From positions 124,124,001-124,188,000 of the forward strand of contig JBITNC010000001.1 in NCBI GenBank assembly GCA_050084985.1: a stretch of 64,000 bases of DNA, read 5' to 3'. Positions within the stretch are counted from its first letter, which is position 1; every line of letters starts with the position of its first letter. The notes below the pieces were generated by a model. It had not been told where the DNA came from and searched no databases. It worked only from the letters and a program-made list of their open reading frames with translations. Made by a program: the position numbers and the translations under genes. Source of the DNA: Nageia nagi. Lineage: Eukaryota > Pinophyta. Below, one piece after another: positions 23,188 through 33,053 of the stretch.

Positions 23188-23465
23188 ATCAAAACTACAC
23201 TTGTGTCCATCTCCATACTGTGTGCTGTTTATGGTAGTTACATGACAAGACTCTAAGTTGTCTCTGCATACTGAAGCGAGTATGTGATGGTAAGCTTATT
23301 TGATGTATACAATTTTGAGGTAGTGATGTTGTATATCAAAACTTCACTTGTGTTTATCTCCATACTGTGTGCTATTTATGGTAGTTGTGTGACAAGACTC
23401 TAGTTTGTCTCCGCATGTTGAAGCGAGTATGTGATAGGAAGCTTATTTTGTATATACAAGTAATC
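23188..23465. repeat. 147-bp tandem duplication
   Basis: Two copies, 23,188-23,334 and 23,335 to about 23,465, share ATCAAAAC, ACTTGTGT, CTCCATACTGTGTGCT, GACAAGACTCTA, GAAGCGAGTATGTGAT and GAAGCTTATT with scattered substitutions. Confidence 0.85.
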
Positions 23466-25321
23466 TTTTGTTTTTCTCTTCTTTTGACCCAGCAGAATGG
23501 GTTTCATGATGATCTTTTGCATAAGTCTTTTAGAATCATATTGAGCATAAATATCTTATTTTAGGTTATAGGCAATCCTAATTACCTTAACCATGAGTAG
23601 ACATATAACTTTCGATTTTCTAATTAACAATGTTTTAGGTATATTTTAAAAGAAATGTAGCCATGGTCTTACTATGTGATAATGAGCTTAATATGTGATT
23701 GTGGTGCTTTTCTTAGCATTATGACCCCTTTTGAACTAACTAATGATGTTAGTGATGATGATGATAGACTGTTCAAAAAACTAATATATATTAGCTAGTG
23801 AACAAGTAAGATGAATGTACGAATGATTCTAACCTTATTGTTTCAATCATTTATAGGTGAACATAAGGTTTGATTTTAGGTCATGGGAAGTTGTATTTAT
23901 CCCACTTATCAAGTATGATTTCTTGAGCTTTGCAATTGAAGTATTTTGAACACACATTGGTTGTACACCAAATAGGTACTAAAGGCTTGTTCCCATATAT
24001 CATTACATGGGTGTCTTGTGTTTATCCCAAGGAATGTATGGATCCGAGTCAAATATATGACATGAAGTACCCTTTGTGTGCACTAATTTAAATTTTGATT
24101 ATTATGTTATTACTTTAGAAAGGTAGGTTTTACAAAAATCATTGGAATCATGTTTTTTAATGACTATGATTTCTTGAATACAATCAATAAGTGATAACTA
24201 AACATGCATAACATGACATATGATTTGAACTAGGAAGTTCATGATTCATTGTAAGATCATAAACAATAAATGGTGTTTGTCTTATCAAGGATTCATGATG
24301 AAATTGTTTATGATCGAGTTTGCATGTTTATTGCATGATGTGGTGAGCAAACATAGTCATGTATCTTAAGAAGATACAAACAAACTAATATGTTGTCATT
24401 GTAGAATTATACAAATCCCACTAGACTCATAAGTAGGTGATAATATACTTGAGGTTGGTAAGTGGTTAAGTCAAGACTCATACACTTGAGTTTATCAACT
24501 TATGTACGAATATTTTAAATCTTGATTTTTTTGGTTGATGGTAAAGGCAAATGATTTGCTTTGGATCATGGACAATCATAGTTGCCCGAAATTATGATCA
24601 AACATAAACTTTTTGAATTTTCACAATCAAAGTATTTTGAAAATAGGTTCTACATTTTACTAAGTACTCATGCTTTTCTACAACACGCTATTTTATGGAA
24701 CACTGTATTCCATAGGCTCTATGCCATTAGCATGTATGTGACGTGGAGTCCTTTCAAAGTAGATAACATTTTAATGTTTGATAATTCTACTATTTGCCCT
24801 AGCAGAATGGGTTTCATGATCATTTCTTATGAAAATCATTAGAAATATGTTTTTCCATGATTGAGGTTTTTTGTTGAACATGACTTGAAAACAAGACAAA
24901 TGCATTCTACCTCATTTATTGAGATGATGATAAAAACTCAAGTTTACTACAAGGATCAACATAATGATAGATGATTGTATTATGTATTTTATTATTCATT
25001 CTTAAGACATTTAAAAGCATGATTATTAGACTTTAATCATGAACGTACTTTGATGTGCCACACATTGATGGTGTATCTCAAGATTGAATAAGTTTTTTGA
25101 TTATTTTTGTTGTTATTCCAATCATTGATATTGATTTGGATATTATTAAATATCTTCAAATTTAAGGATAATGATTTGAAAAATTGCGGTATTAGATTGT
25201 ATCATTTACCAAAGTTGATTGCTAATACTTTTTATTTTATGATAACATGTGCAAAGGATATGGAACAAGATGTAACACACATTCAATTTATGGGTAGATG
25301 ATAATGAATGGAAAGGGGAGA

Positions 25322-25680
25322 AGAACATCGACTTCCAATTCAAAGGGAAGAACAATTTCTTACTCTCGATCCCAAGGAATGATGGAAGCTTTTTAACGAT
25401 GTTCTAAGGGGTTGAAATGGATGGGATATGATAGGAAAAGAACATTGACTTCCAATTCAATGGGGAGAACAATTTCTTATTCTCGATCCCAAAGAATAAT
25501 GGAAGCTATAAAATTTAACAATGTTCTAGGGTTGACTTTTATCAATCTACTAAGGGTAGTTTCTTGCTTAAACTTGTGGATGAGAATAGAAGCAAAAGGT
25601 TTTAACAACAACAATGTTGACTCCCATATTAATGGGGAGAGCAATTACTCACTCTTTTTCTCAAATAATATGGAAGCACC
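25322..25680. repeat. 117-bp duplication plus a third diverged copy
   Basis: AGAACATYGACTTCCAATTC begins at 25,322 and again at 25,439; both copies continue with GAACAATTTCTTA, CTCGATCCCAA and ATGGAAGCT. A more diverged third copy (GTTGACTCCCAT, GGGGAGAGCAATTACTCA, ATATGGAAGC) follows at about 25,613-25,680. Confidence 0.8.
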
Positions 25681-26295
25681 TCCAATTTAATAATCGGTAA
25701 AGATGGATTAGGAAATATATGGATGTTGGATAATAAAATATGAAAGTTGGTAAAGTATAATGTGTATGGGGTGGTGGTGGATGTTAATATGAACATCGTA
25801 TAACAAATGAATAGACATAGGATGTATTGAGTATTTAGAGAGATAAACTAATCAACTCATCAAGGCATTGATAAATATAAGTGTAATATTAATTACTATG
25901 TAATAATAAATAGTATGAGATGGAGGCATGAGATGATGAAGAAATGTAATGATCATAATATTCAAGTTGACCATATTAACCAATCACCATTAGATTTTTT
26001 CTTCTTTAGATGATATAAAACAAATTCATGATGTTCTCAAAATTATCATAGACTCATGTGTGTGCAATGATGTTTATTTCCATCTCTAGACAATCTCAAA
26101 CTAAATGTCACAAGAGCATAAAATATATAAGCTAGTTCATCCATATGAAATGTACAGAGGTCCATAGGAAAGAAGGTCGCTAACCAATATGGACATGTCA
26201 CCACTTGTAAGGTATGCCTCATTGCTAGACAGGCATCCATAGCCCCAATGAGGATTAACCCCTCGATCTCGTTATAACCCAAGAATCATTGTAGC

Positions 26296-26356
26296 AATTT
26301 TCTCTTTTTTTTTATCATCTCTTTTCTCTTTCTTTTTCTTCTTTTTTTTTTTTTTA
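26296..26356. repeat. pyrimidine-rich low-complexity tract
   Basis: Runs of T broken by CTC and CTTC on the plus strand, including a run of 14 Ts. It is a simple-sequence tract and probably prone to length change. Confidence 0.8.
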
Positions 26357-26932
26357 CTATCAAATGATTCTTGGGTTCGAGATGAAGCGAATAATAGAAT
26401 GAACATGTAATACTTTCGCTTGAAATCATGTTCTTGTAACACCTCATTCTTGACTGTTTTAAGATTTTTTAAATGTGAAGATGTGTATGAGTCTATAATA
26501 ACCTTAAGTATATCATAGTCATGTTTGTTTATCATCCAAAGTTTCAAAAATTTCATGATGAAGGTTGGTAGAGTCAATAAGAATATTAATTTCATAAACT
26601 ATTTCTTTTACAATAAGTATTAAACATATTTGTATAATGGTATGGAAGTGATCATGGATAATGTATAGTATATATGCCTTGATGAATTCTTAGAATATAA
26701 TCTAATACTCAAATACTCCAACATAATGGAAGATACATATGAGGTGACAAAGGGGAAGACATGGAAATGCAATAAACATATTATAACCTATTTCAAAATC
26801 AGATATAATCATTTTAGTTTTTAATCATATTTTGATGTTTGTGTGATTTCTAAATCATGTTTTGATGATGATTTTTTTTTTTTTTGATGGAGGGCAACTG
26901 CCCCAATGTGATCTATGTAAAATATGAGGAGA

Positions 26933-27445
26933 TCAAAAGTAAGATGGGGGACGATTGCCCCAATGTGAACGATGTGAAGGAGATTGAATATCCTTATGTA
27001 AATAACATAATTCATCATTGTTTAATTGTGTGGAGTGTATGTATGTATGTTGTAGATGATGTAAATTGTTATCTATCAATAAAGGTATATCTACTTCAAA
27101 CCATCTATCTTCCATCAAATCATGAAGGGCATGATTTAATTGGTGGCAATGTTTAGTATTATGCCCCAATTGATGATGATAAACATGATGTCCATACTTA
27201 TCATATTTTATTGACTTAGGCTTTAGTTTTTCTTTCATTATATGATCTACCACCCTCTTAGGTTGTTCCAAAGATTGCATTCCATCAATGTAATCATCTT
27301 TGGATTTTAATTCCCATCTCATATTTTTATGATTATGCACTTGCCTAGCAAAGATGGATGATGATTTGCCTTTTGAATTTTACATAGGAGGTTTCATTTT
27401 TGATGATTTTGTAATATTATAATGTGAGTATGGATTTTCATCTCT
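26933..27445 (-). pseudogene. second zinc-knuckle module downstream of protease
   Basis: In frame with the protease and separated from it by one or two stops, this piece (27,340-26,933 open, 135 codons) reads YDKYGHHVYHHQLGHNTKHC, then HQLNHALHDLMEDRWFEVD. It is a second copy of the gag knuckle module, including the upstream basic stretch and the downstream DLMED-RWFEVD tail. Residues H52, H55/H56, H60 and C65 of the open piece occupy the C-x2-H-x4-H-x4-C positions, so the first Cys is His while the last Cys is kept. The first module upstream of protease (28,222-28,157) has the reverse defect. No other Tat copy in the window has a knuckle after protease; they have the linker to RT there. The frame ends at 26,933 and nothing like RT follows. 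Confidence 0.7.
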
Positions 27446-28252
27446 TCATACACAATGGAGTACTCCCTCATGAATGTATTTTAGACAACCATGAAATGTA
27501 GACGGGATACATTTCATTTCTTGAATCCAGGATCTACCTAAAAGAATATTATATTGTTCGATGTTTCCTTCGATGATATATAATGATGTTTGTATCATCT
27601 TACATCCAATGGTGATGGGTAACACTATTGATCCTATTGTTGAACATAAGGCATTATTAAATGCTTTTATTTGTAATGATGGTAAAGAAATATGAGGGAA
27701 AGGAAGATTCAATTTGTGATATGCTGATGTAGATATGATATTGACATCTGACCCTTCATCTATTAATATCCTCTTAACAATTGTACCATTTACTTTACCG
27801 ATGACATGGAGAGGTGGATCTAACCCTTGAGGTCCCTTGTTTGATTGTCTCTCATGGTCATAAAAAGAAATTATAGGCTGATGTATCAATGGAGGAACTT
27901 GCATTTTGGATTTTTGATTACATGATATATCAATTTGTTTTTCTTGTATGTTTTGAGTTCCAGTATCAACTCCAACTATTCTTATAATAGGTTGATTACT
28001 TGGATTCCAGGTGTGTATCACTTGACTGTAATTAGGTACAATAGATACCGTATTTACTTGGCATGAAGGAAGTGAGTCTTGATGATTTTTTAAATTTTGA
28101 TTTGAAATAGAAGTGTGGTCTTCAACTTCCAAGTTATTATCCTTGATTGAATTTTGCATTCTATTTCTCAATGCTAGATAATTTTCTGTACTATGACCTC
28201 TTTGATGGTGATAATTACAATACTCATTTTTGTTATATTTTGCTTTCCTCAT
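27446..28252 (-). CDS. gag zinc knuckle and aspartic protease of nested element
   Basis: Open for 268 codons and continuous upstream with gag. Residues 11-25 are the first zinc knuckle (YCNYHHQRGHSTENY: C12, H15/H16, H20 present, last Cys is Tyr). Residues about 144-268 are a complete retropepsin domain: LDPPLHVIGKVNGTIVKRIL, catalytic IDEGSDVNIIST (D165-E166-G167), then the ITIGCKMIQTSLYIIEGN strand and LLGRSWIQEMKC. Retropepsin cleaves the polyprotein as a homodimer. D-E-G replaces the usual D-S/T-G or D-G-G. This is the best-preserved protease in the window with no internal stop. The displayed start is the first usable codon after a stop-free run, not a real initiation site, because gag is upstream in the same frame. 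Activity is uncertain because of the Glu in the catalytic triplet. Confidence 0.8.
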   Translation of the reverse strand: MRKAKYNKNEYCNYHHQRGHSTENYLALRNRMQNSIKDNNLEVEDHTSISNQNLKNHQDSLPSCQVNTVSIVPNYSQVIHTWNPSNQPIIRIVGVDTGTQNIQEKQIDISCNQKSKMQVPPLIHQPIISFYDHERQSNKGPQGLDPPLHVIGKVNGTIVKRILIDEGSDVNIISTSAYHKLNLPFPHISLPSLQIKAFNNALCSTIGSIVLPITIGCKMIQTSLYIIEGNIEQYNILLGRSWIQEMKCIPSTFHGCLKYIHEGVLHCV

Positions 28253-29310
28253 AATTTTTATTTCATTGTATTCAATCTTGACCTTCTCAATTATAACTGC
28301 TTGAGCAATAACTTCTTCGAGAGTATTATATCATTGGATTTGTAATATACTAGCTATAGGCCTTAAACAATTTTTACTGAATAATTTAACTAACTCCTCC
28401 TGAGGTAGAGTATATGGCATGCGATAGAGTATATCCCTCCATCATGAAAGAAAGTCAACAATTGATTCGTTTTGAGATTGTTTTAGTTCTACAAGATCCG
28501 TAATAGAAGATTCCTCTTTGATATAGATCCTAAAATGTTGTAAGAACAAGTCTACCAATTGAGGAAATGAATAAATACTATGTCATGGCAAATTATTATA
28601 CCATTCCAAGGCTTGGGCTGCAAGCGTCATGGGAAAAAATGTAGCATCAAGTCCTCATCATTAGAAATTAAGTAATTTGAAAACTTAAACCACCTTAAAT
28701 GTTCCTTAGGATCCTGATTTCCTGTAAAAGGAATTATCTTAGGTATTTCAAAGTTGTAAGGTAATTTCTTCTTAGGGACACTTGGATGGATGGGTTCGTT
28801 GCAAATATTATCATATGTCAACTTTTGGAACCTTGATATGTTCATTTCTTTATTCATGAAATCCTCTAGTTCATTATCTGTCCAACTACCCTGAGGATGT
28901 TTTTGGTATCTTCTATGATTGGTGTTTCTTTCTGACTTCAGGTCTAAATTATAAGATTCATCATTAGAAGAAGATCTTGACAACAATGATGAAGATGATA
29001 ATGATAGAAGATTAGAAGGTAAAGGATGCTCTTACATTGAATTTCTAAGAGTTGTAAATGGTTGTACTTTATTTTGTTGAGACTTCTCATGAAGTAACCA
29101 ACTATCTCGAACTTCTTGTTTTACCTTATCAAAAATTTGTCGTTGTTTGTCAAGCTCTTGCTTTTCTTTTTCTTTGAGTTCTATGTTCTTTTCTTTAAGT
29201 TTGGCTTCCTCTTCTAACTTACTTTGAACATCTTCATATCTTTTACTAAAGTTTATAGTTTCTTCACAATCTTTCTCTATGTGTTTCTCTCTTTGCCTCC
29301 AACTCCACAA
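28253..29310 (-). pseudogene. gag capsid core of nested element, one frameshift
   Basis: 29,310-29,032 is a charged coiled-coil (VQSKLEEEAKLKEKNIELKE, then KEKQELDKQRQIFDKVKQEV). After one stop, 28,986-28,627 reads QGSWTDNELEDFMNKEMNIS, NEPIHPSVPKKKLPYNFEIP and DPKEHLRWFKFSNYLISNDE. A one-base loss in the run of Ts near 28,628 shifts the frame, and the core continues as MTLAAQALEWYNNLP, FLQHFRIYIKEESSITDL, NESIVDFLS, stop, WRDILYRMPYTLPQEE to about 28,260, where it joins the zinc knuckle frame. This is the standard Tat gag core. Damage is light: one frameshift and a few stops, consistent with a relatively recent insertion. Confidence 0.85.
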
Positions 29311-30880
29311 AAGAAGGTATCTCTCCTACCCTGAATTGTTTAGCTAAAGCTTTTCTACATTTTTCTTGTGATGAGGGTTTTTCACAGGAGTAAGGATCAT
29401 ATAAGAATTTGTTTGAGATCTTACATTGAGGATTTGTTTGTGAGGTTCTTAAGGAATACAAGGTCATTCTATCAAAATCTTCCATACAAGACCTAGCCCT
29501 ATGAAGTGTTTTTTGATAGGTGGGGTCAGTTATCCTAGCTTGTGAAGAGGGGATTTGAGATTGATAATCTAAGCTCTCAAGAGGCAATTATCTTTGTTGA
29601 TCAAGGTTAGAGTTTTGATATCTCCATACTTGGTAATTAAGAGGTGATGATAATTGCGCCCAAGCTTGACTCTTTTGGTTTACATAAGTTTTTACATCAT
29701 GCTTTTGTCTTATCTCTTCTTGTCTCATTTTGTTCACAAACTCATTGAAGGTTTTTTCATGTTGATCATGAGAAGAACATGCTTGTTGTTGTTTATGGGA
29801 TTCCCTTTGCAAAATATTCTTAGCTTTTTCATCATATCAAATATCCCTAAGTAATTTATTTGTTGTAGGGCTATCTTCTTTATCACATTTCCAATTTTTC
29901 ATCAAGCTAGTTTGATATTTTGAAGGTATTTTTAGTGGGTTTGAACAACATTCATCCTCATAAAACTTTGTACCATCATCATGATGTGTTATTTCCCCAC
30001 ATGGATGTTCATTCTTAAGCTCATGTGTGTTATCTTTGGAAATTTTATTTTTATATTTTTCATTTCTTTGTGATTGAAATTCTTGAGATTCAATAATACA
30101 ATTTATGGATTTTGTAATTCTTATGTGAGGCTCTCCAATTTCTACTTGTGATGAGAATGAATAAGTTTCATCCTTGAACTCAAGAATATCATGAGATTCA
30201 TGGGAATCAATAGAAGGTCTTATAACCTCAAGAAGGGGAGGAGAATGAAATTGCAATTCTGAAGAATGCTTTGAAGGATCCTCAAGATTCATGTCAAACT
30301 CCTCTTCTTTAATATCATATTCCTCCCAAGGTGGGGGTGAAGACATCCAAGTATCTAACTCTAGGAGGTCATATCATTTAGCATAGGATGTTGCATCAAG
30401 GCCTTTGGCATTAATACTCGATTCATCCCTTAGTAAATTGGATTCATTAGGTTTGATAGTCTCGAAAGGAGATGCACCACAAGATTTTAATTTGATGAGA
30501 TGTGTCGATGAGTTTTCAATCTTTATGATGGGCTCATTATTTTTAGTGTCAAACTCATCCCATGATGAGGGTGAAGGAATGGAAGAGCTATACTCTAACT
30601 CTTCATGGGATCTAACAAGGCTTTCTGAGGATTGAAGAAGAGGTGTGGTACATTGTTCTATCTTTGCTAAATATGCTAAAAGCTTTTCATTGTCAATACA
30701 AAAATCATTCTTCATGACCTTTGAAGTAGAATAAGTATCTAAGGTTGACTTGGCAATATGTGAACATAGTCTTTGTATTTTTGGTTTTACTTTGATAGAA
30801 AAAGGAACATAATTTAAAAGTGCATCCAAGACAAATCTCACAATGATAAAATTAAAAGGCCTTTTACTTGTTCTCAACAA
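29264..30880 (-). pseudogene. gag N-terminal extension of nested element (about 540 codons)
   Basis: Pieces 30,880-30,374, 30,346-29,837, 29,812-29,588 and 29,587-29,264 lie in one frame separated by single stops. The protein is acidic and Ser-rich with an internal repeat: PSPSSWDEFDTKNNEPIIKI and, about 90 residues later, SSPPPWEEYDIKEEEFDMNL, each followed by a hydrophobic stretch ending IKP or IRP. A Gln/Lys/His-rich segment (KQQQACSSHDQHEKTFNEFV) and a charged tail that changes frame near 29,290 lead into the coiled-coil and gag core. No known enzyme motif is seen. Its function is unknown; it is probably part of gag since nothing separates it from the capsid except stops and one frame change. 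Confidence 0.6.
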
Positions 30881-31990
30881 CTCAAAATTTGTACGGATCT
30901 AGAGTGACTGACACATGCCTATGTTTCTATTTGTTACAAAGGGGGTTCAAAGTAAAAAACTTAAATAAAATCAACTTTTAATCATCTTTTAAACCTATTC
31001 CTTTGTATGACCTATTATATCATTCCATAAATGAAACACGTCAATTCAGTTTTTGAACACATAAACAAACATCGTAAAAGAAGTTTTATTTTTATCTTTT
31101 ATATTATGTTTTCGAGAAAACAATTTGATGCACAAACATCCTATATGCAAGTTTACTTTTAACAATGTGATTATCTTTTTTAAGTTTTCACATATTTTTA
31201 ATGTCTGAGTTAAATGAACGATATGAGTTGTTAATTTTAGTCTTTTAATTTTCCTAATTTGTTTTGACTAGTCAAGTGTTAAACAAGGTAGGTTGGGTAA
31301 TTCTAAATAATGTTTGCAAGTTTCTATGGCTTTTGGCTTGGTTCTAGAAGAGTCTCCTTTTTTGACTCCTACCTAAAGGACAGTCACCTTGGTAATCACC
31401 TCCAAGTGTGACTGGCTCTATGGCTTCAAGTGTGTTATGTCGATGGGTACAAAGAAGTAAGAATTAACGATTGGTAGTGACATCCAACTCGTTAATGTTC
31501 AATTATATCCTTTAAGGCCTTATGAAATGTAATTTAAACAAGTAAGATGCAATTATGCATACTACCCTCCCCAACATTCATGTCCATTCACTTATCTTAT
31601 CTTAATGTGATACAATCAAAGTTTATTTTAAATGAATCTTGACCTTAATAGACCCCATTGTTCTCTTTTAATTATAATGTGATTCATTATCTAACCTCTT
31701 AATTATTTTCATTAACTCCTTCCACCTGTGGAAGTTTTATATGTGATAAATTTCCTCTTCTTACTAGTCACATATCTCTTCGACCTCCAATGGAGTGGTA
31801 AGAGCGGACTTAGTAAAAAGCCATTAAGTGTGGATAAATTAATTAAGTTAGGTTCAATTACTCCTCCAAGAGTCACCTCCCTTCGACCTCCAATGGAGTG
31901 GTAAGGGCAGACCACTTTAAGAGTGTTAATGTGAAGTATGTTCCCAAATAAAGTGTGAATAAAGTTTACCTCTTTCACTTAACTTATTTC

Positions 31991-32475
31991 TGATCACTTA
32001 AGATCGCTCGAAGCACAAAAGTGAGAGCATACTTCGTTAAGTGAAAGTACTTAGTGTATTCGAATCCCACCAATTCGTTAACCTTTTAATGTGATTTGTA
32101 CTACCCAAAAACCTGATTTATTTCCTTAAGTTCATTCCAAATTAAGTGTGATTTATTTACCCTTCCAATTGTGGAAGTATTATCTGTAGTAAATTACCTC
32201 CTCTTACTAGTAAGAGGTCATTATGTGTAGATAAATTACCCAATTAATGATAGTGTGAGTGTGAAAGAAAAGAAAATTTAATTACCCCTTCTTATCAAGT
32301 CTATTCTGGTCACCTTAGATCGCTCGAAGCGCAAAGGGAGAGCATAACTAGACAAGATAAAAAGTATTAATGTGTATGTAGTGTGAGTGTGAAGGAAAAG
32401 AAAAATTAATTTACCTCTTCTTATCAAGTTTATTCTAGTCACCTTAGATCGCACAAAGCACAAAGGGAGAGCATA
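31991..32475 (-). repeat. leader motif TCACCTTAGATCGCTCGAAG, three copies
   Basis: Copies at 31,991-32,031, 32,308-32,346 and 32,437-32,475 share TCAC-TTAGATCGC-GAAGC-CAAA-GAGAGCATA. A fourth, diverged, is in the Tat-A leader at 41,271-41,312. Confidence 0.8.
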
Positions 32476-32508
32476 AGTAGACAAGATAAAAAGTATTAAT
32501 GTGTACGT
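32253..32508. repeat. 128-bp tandem duplication in leader
   Basis: GTGTGAGTGTGAA starts at 32,253 and 32,381. Both copies run through CTTCTTATCAAGT, TAGATCGC, AAAGGGAGAGCATAA and GACAAGATAAAAAGTATTAA with about a dozen differences. Confidence 0.88.
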
Positions 32509-32711
32509 GCCCTTCACCCAAAGCATGAAAGTAAATACATAACATCATACATAACATAAAAATAAATTAATAAAAAATGCATTTAACCTTTTCTACCCAC
32601 TCTTATATGCACTCTAGGCAAAGGAATCACATTCAAAAATATTTTTCCATAACATAATTTTATTTTATTTTTTCAGAAATAACAGAAAGAGACAAAAATG
32701 ACCTAGAACGG

Positions 32712-32915
32712 GTCACTGACGTTTATACAGGAAACGTTGGTGTTTAGTTACAATCGCTGGCATTTATTTACAGTCACTGGCATTTAGTTACAGTCACTGG
32801 TGTTTAGTTAAAGGAAACACTGTTGTTCAATACTAGTCGCTAGCATTTAGTTAAGTCATCGGTGTTCTATTACAGTCGCTAGCGTTCAATACCAATCACC
32901 GATGTTTTTGCAACA
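32712..32915. repeat. array of about ten 20-bp units with CpG-rich palindromic core
   Basis: Units read like TCGCTGGCATTTAGTTACAG, TCACTGGTGTTTAGTTAAAG, TCGCTAGCATTTAGTTAAG. Taking the CpG form at each variable site gives a core near TCGCCGGCGTTT. Related motifs stand in both LTRs of this element (22,256-22,340; 33,621-33,705), in the Tat-A leader (about 41,565-41,705) and weakly in the Tat-B LTR (14,125-14,190). Confidence 0.8.
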
Positions 32916-33030
32916 AATTCTTGAAAAAGCATAGAACCCGAAATTTGAAGTTAGTACATGGAAAAATCCAAAAAACCAGAGAATAGAAAGGTAGAATCAT
33001 AAACAAAAAATCTCCCTCTCAATAACGGAG

Positions 33031-33050
33031 GGGCCCTCCTTCTAGCACCA
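33031..33050 (-). promoter_or_regulatory. nested element primer-binding site
   Basis: On the minus strand, three bases after the 5' LTR, TGGTGCTAGAAGGAGGGCCC. The same site follows the Tat-A LTR (about 41,850-41,867). TGG at the start fits a tRNA 3' CCA; I cannot assign the tRNA. Confidence 0.7.
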
Positions 33051-33053
33051 GAA

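Larger units (their letters stand above)
22550..26932 (-). other. nested element non-coding 3' region, where pol would be expected
   Basis: About 4.4 kb with no pol similarity in any frame. It holds three diverged copies of a roughly 700-780 bp unit (shared blocks near 23,140, 23,920 and 24,610: TTGCAATTGA, then TATTTTGAA; and CAGAATGGGTTTCATGAT near 23,500 and 24,800), a clear 147-bp duplication, a 117-bp duplication and a pyrimidine run. Two minus-strand open stretches (26,282-26,046 and 26,595-26,272) show no family I recognise; the second contains a poly-Lys run encoded by the pyrimidine tract and may be chance. Confidence 0.6.
30881..33030 (-). other. nested element leader, hairpin- and repeat-rich
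   Basis: Non-coding. Between gag start and primer site it contains: the palindrome CTTCCACCTGTGGAAG (31,719-31,734) and a near copy (32,163-32,178); CTTCGACCTCCAATGGAGTGG twice (from 31,779 and from 31,882), itself hairpin-forming; the GATCGCTCGAAGC motif three times; a 128-bp tandem duplication; and an array of about ten 20-bp units. The Tat-A leader (39,960-41,850) has the same sort of units in the same order. A role in RNA packaging, dimerisation or translation is inference. Confidence 0.6.

Noticed and set aside
23188-25680. CRISPR-like or satellite array
   Set aside because: Repeats are long, diverged and only two or three copies, with no regular short spacers; they are internal duplications of a retrotransposon.
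26272-26595. Minus-strand ORF of 107 codons with a poly-Lys run
   Set aside because: The Lys run is the reverse of a pyrimidine microsatellite and the rest shows no family; not called as a gene.
32278-32526. Minus-strand ORF with a repeated LILFILSxYALP segment
   Set aside because: It is the 128-bp leader duplication read in a frame without stops; the region is non-coding leader.
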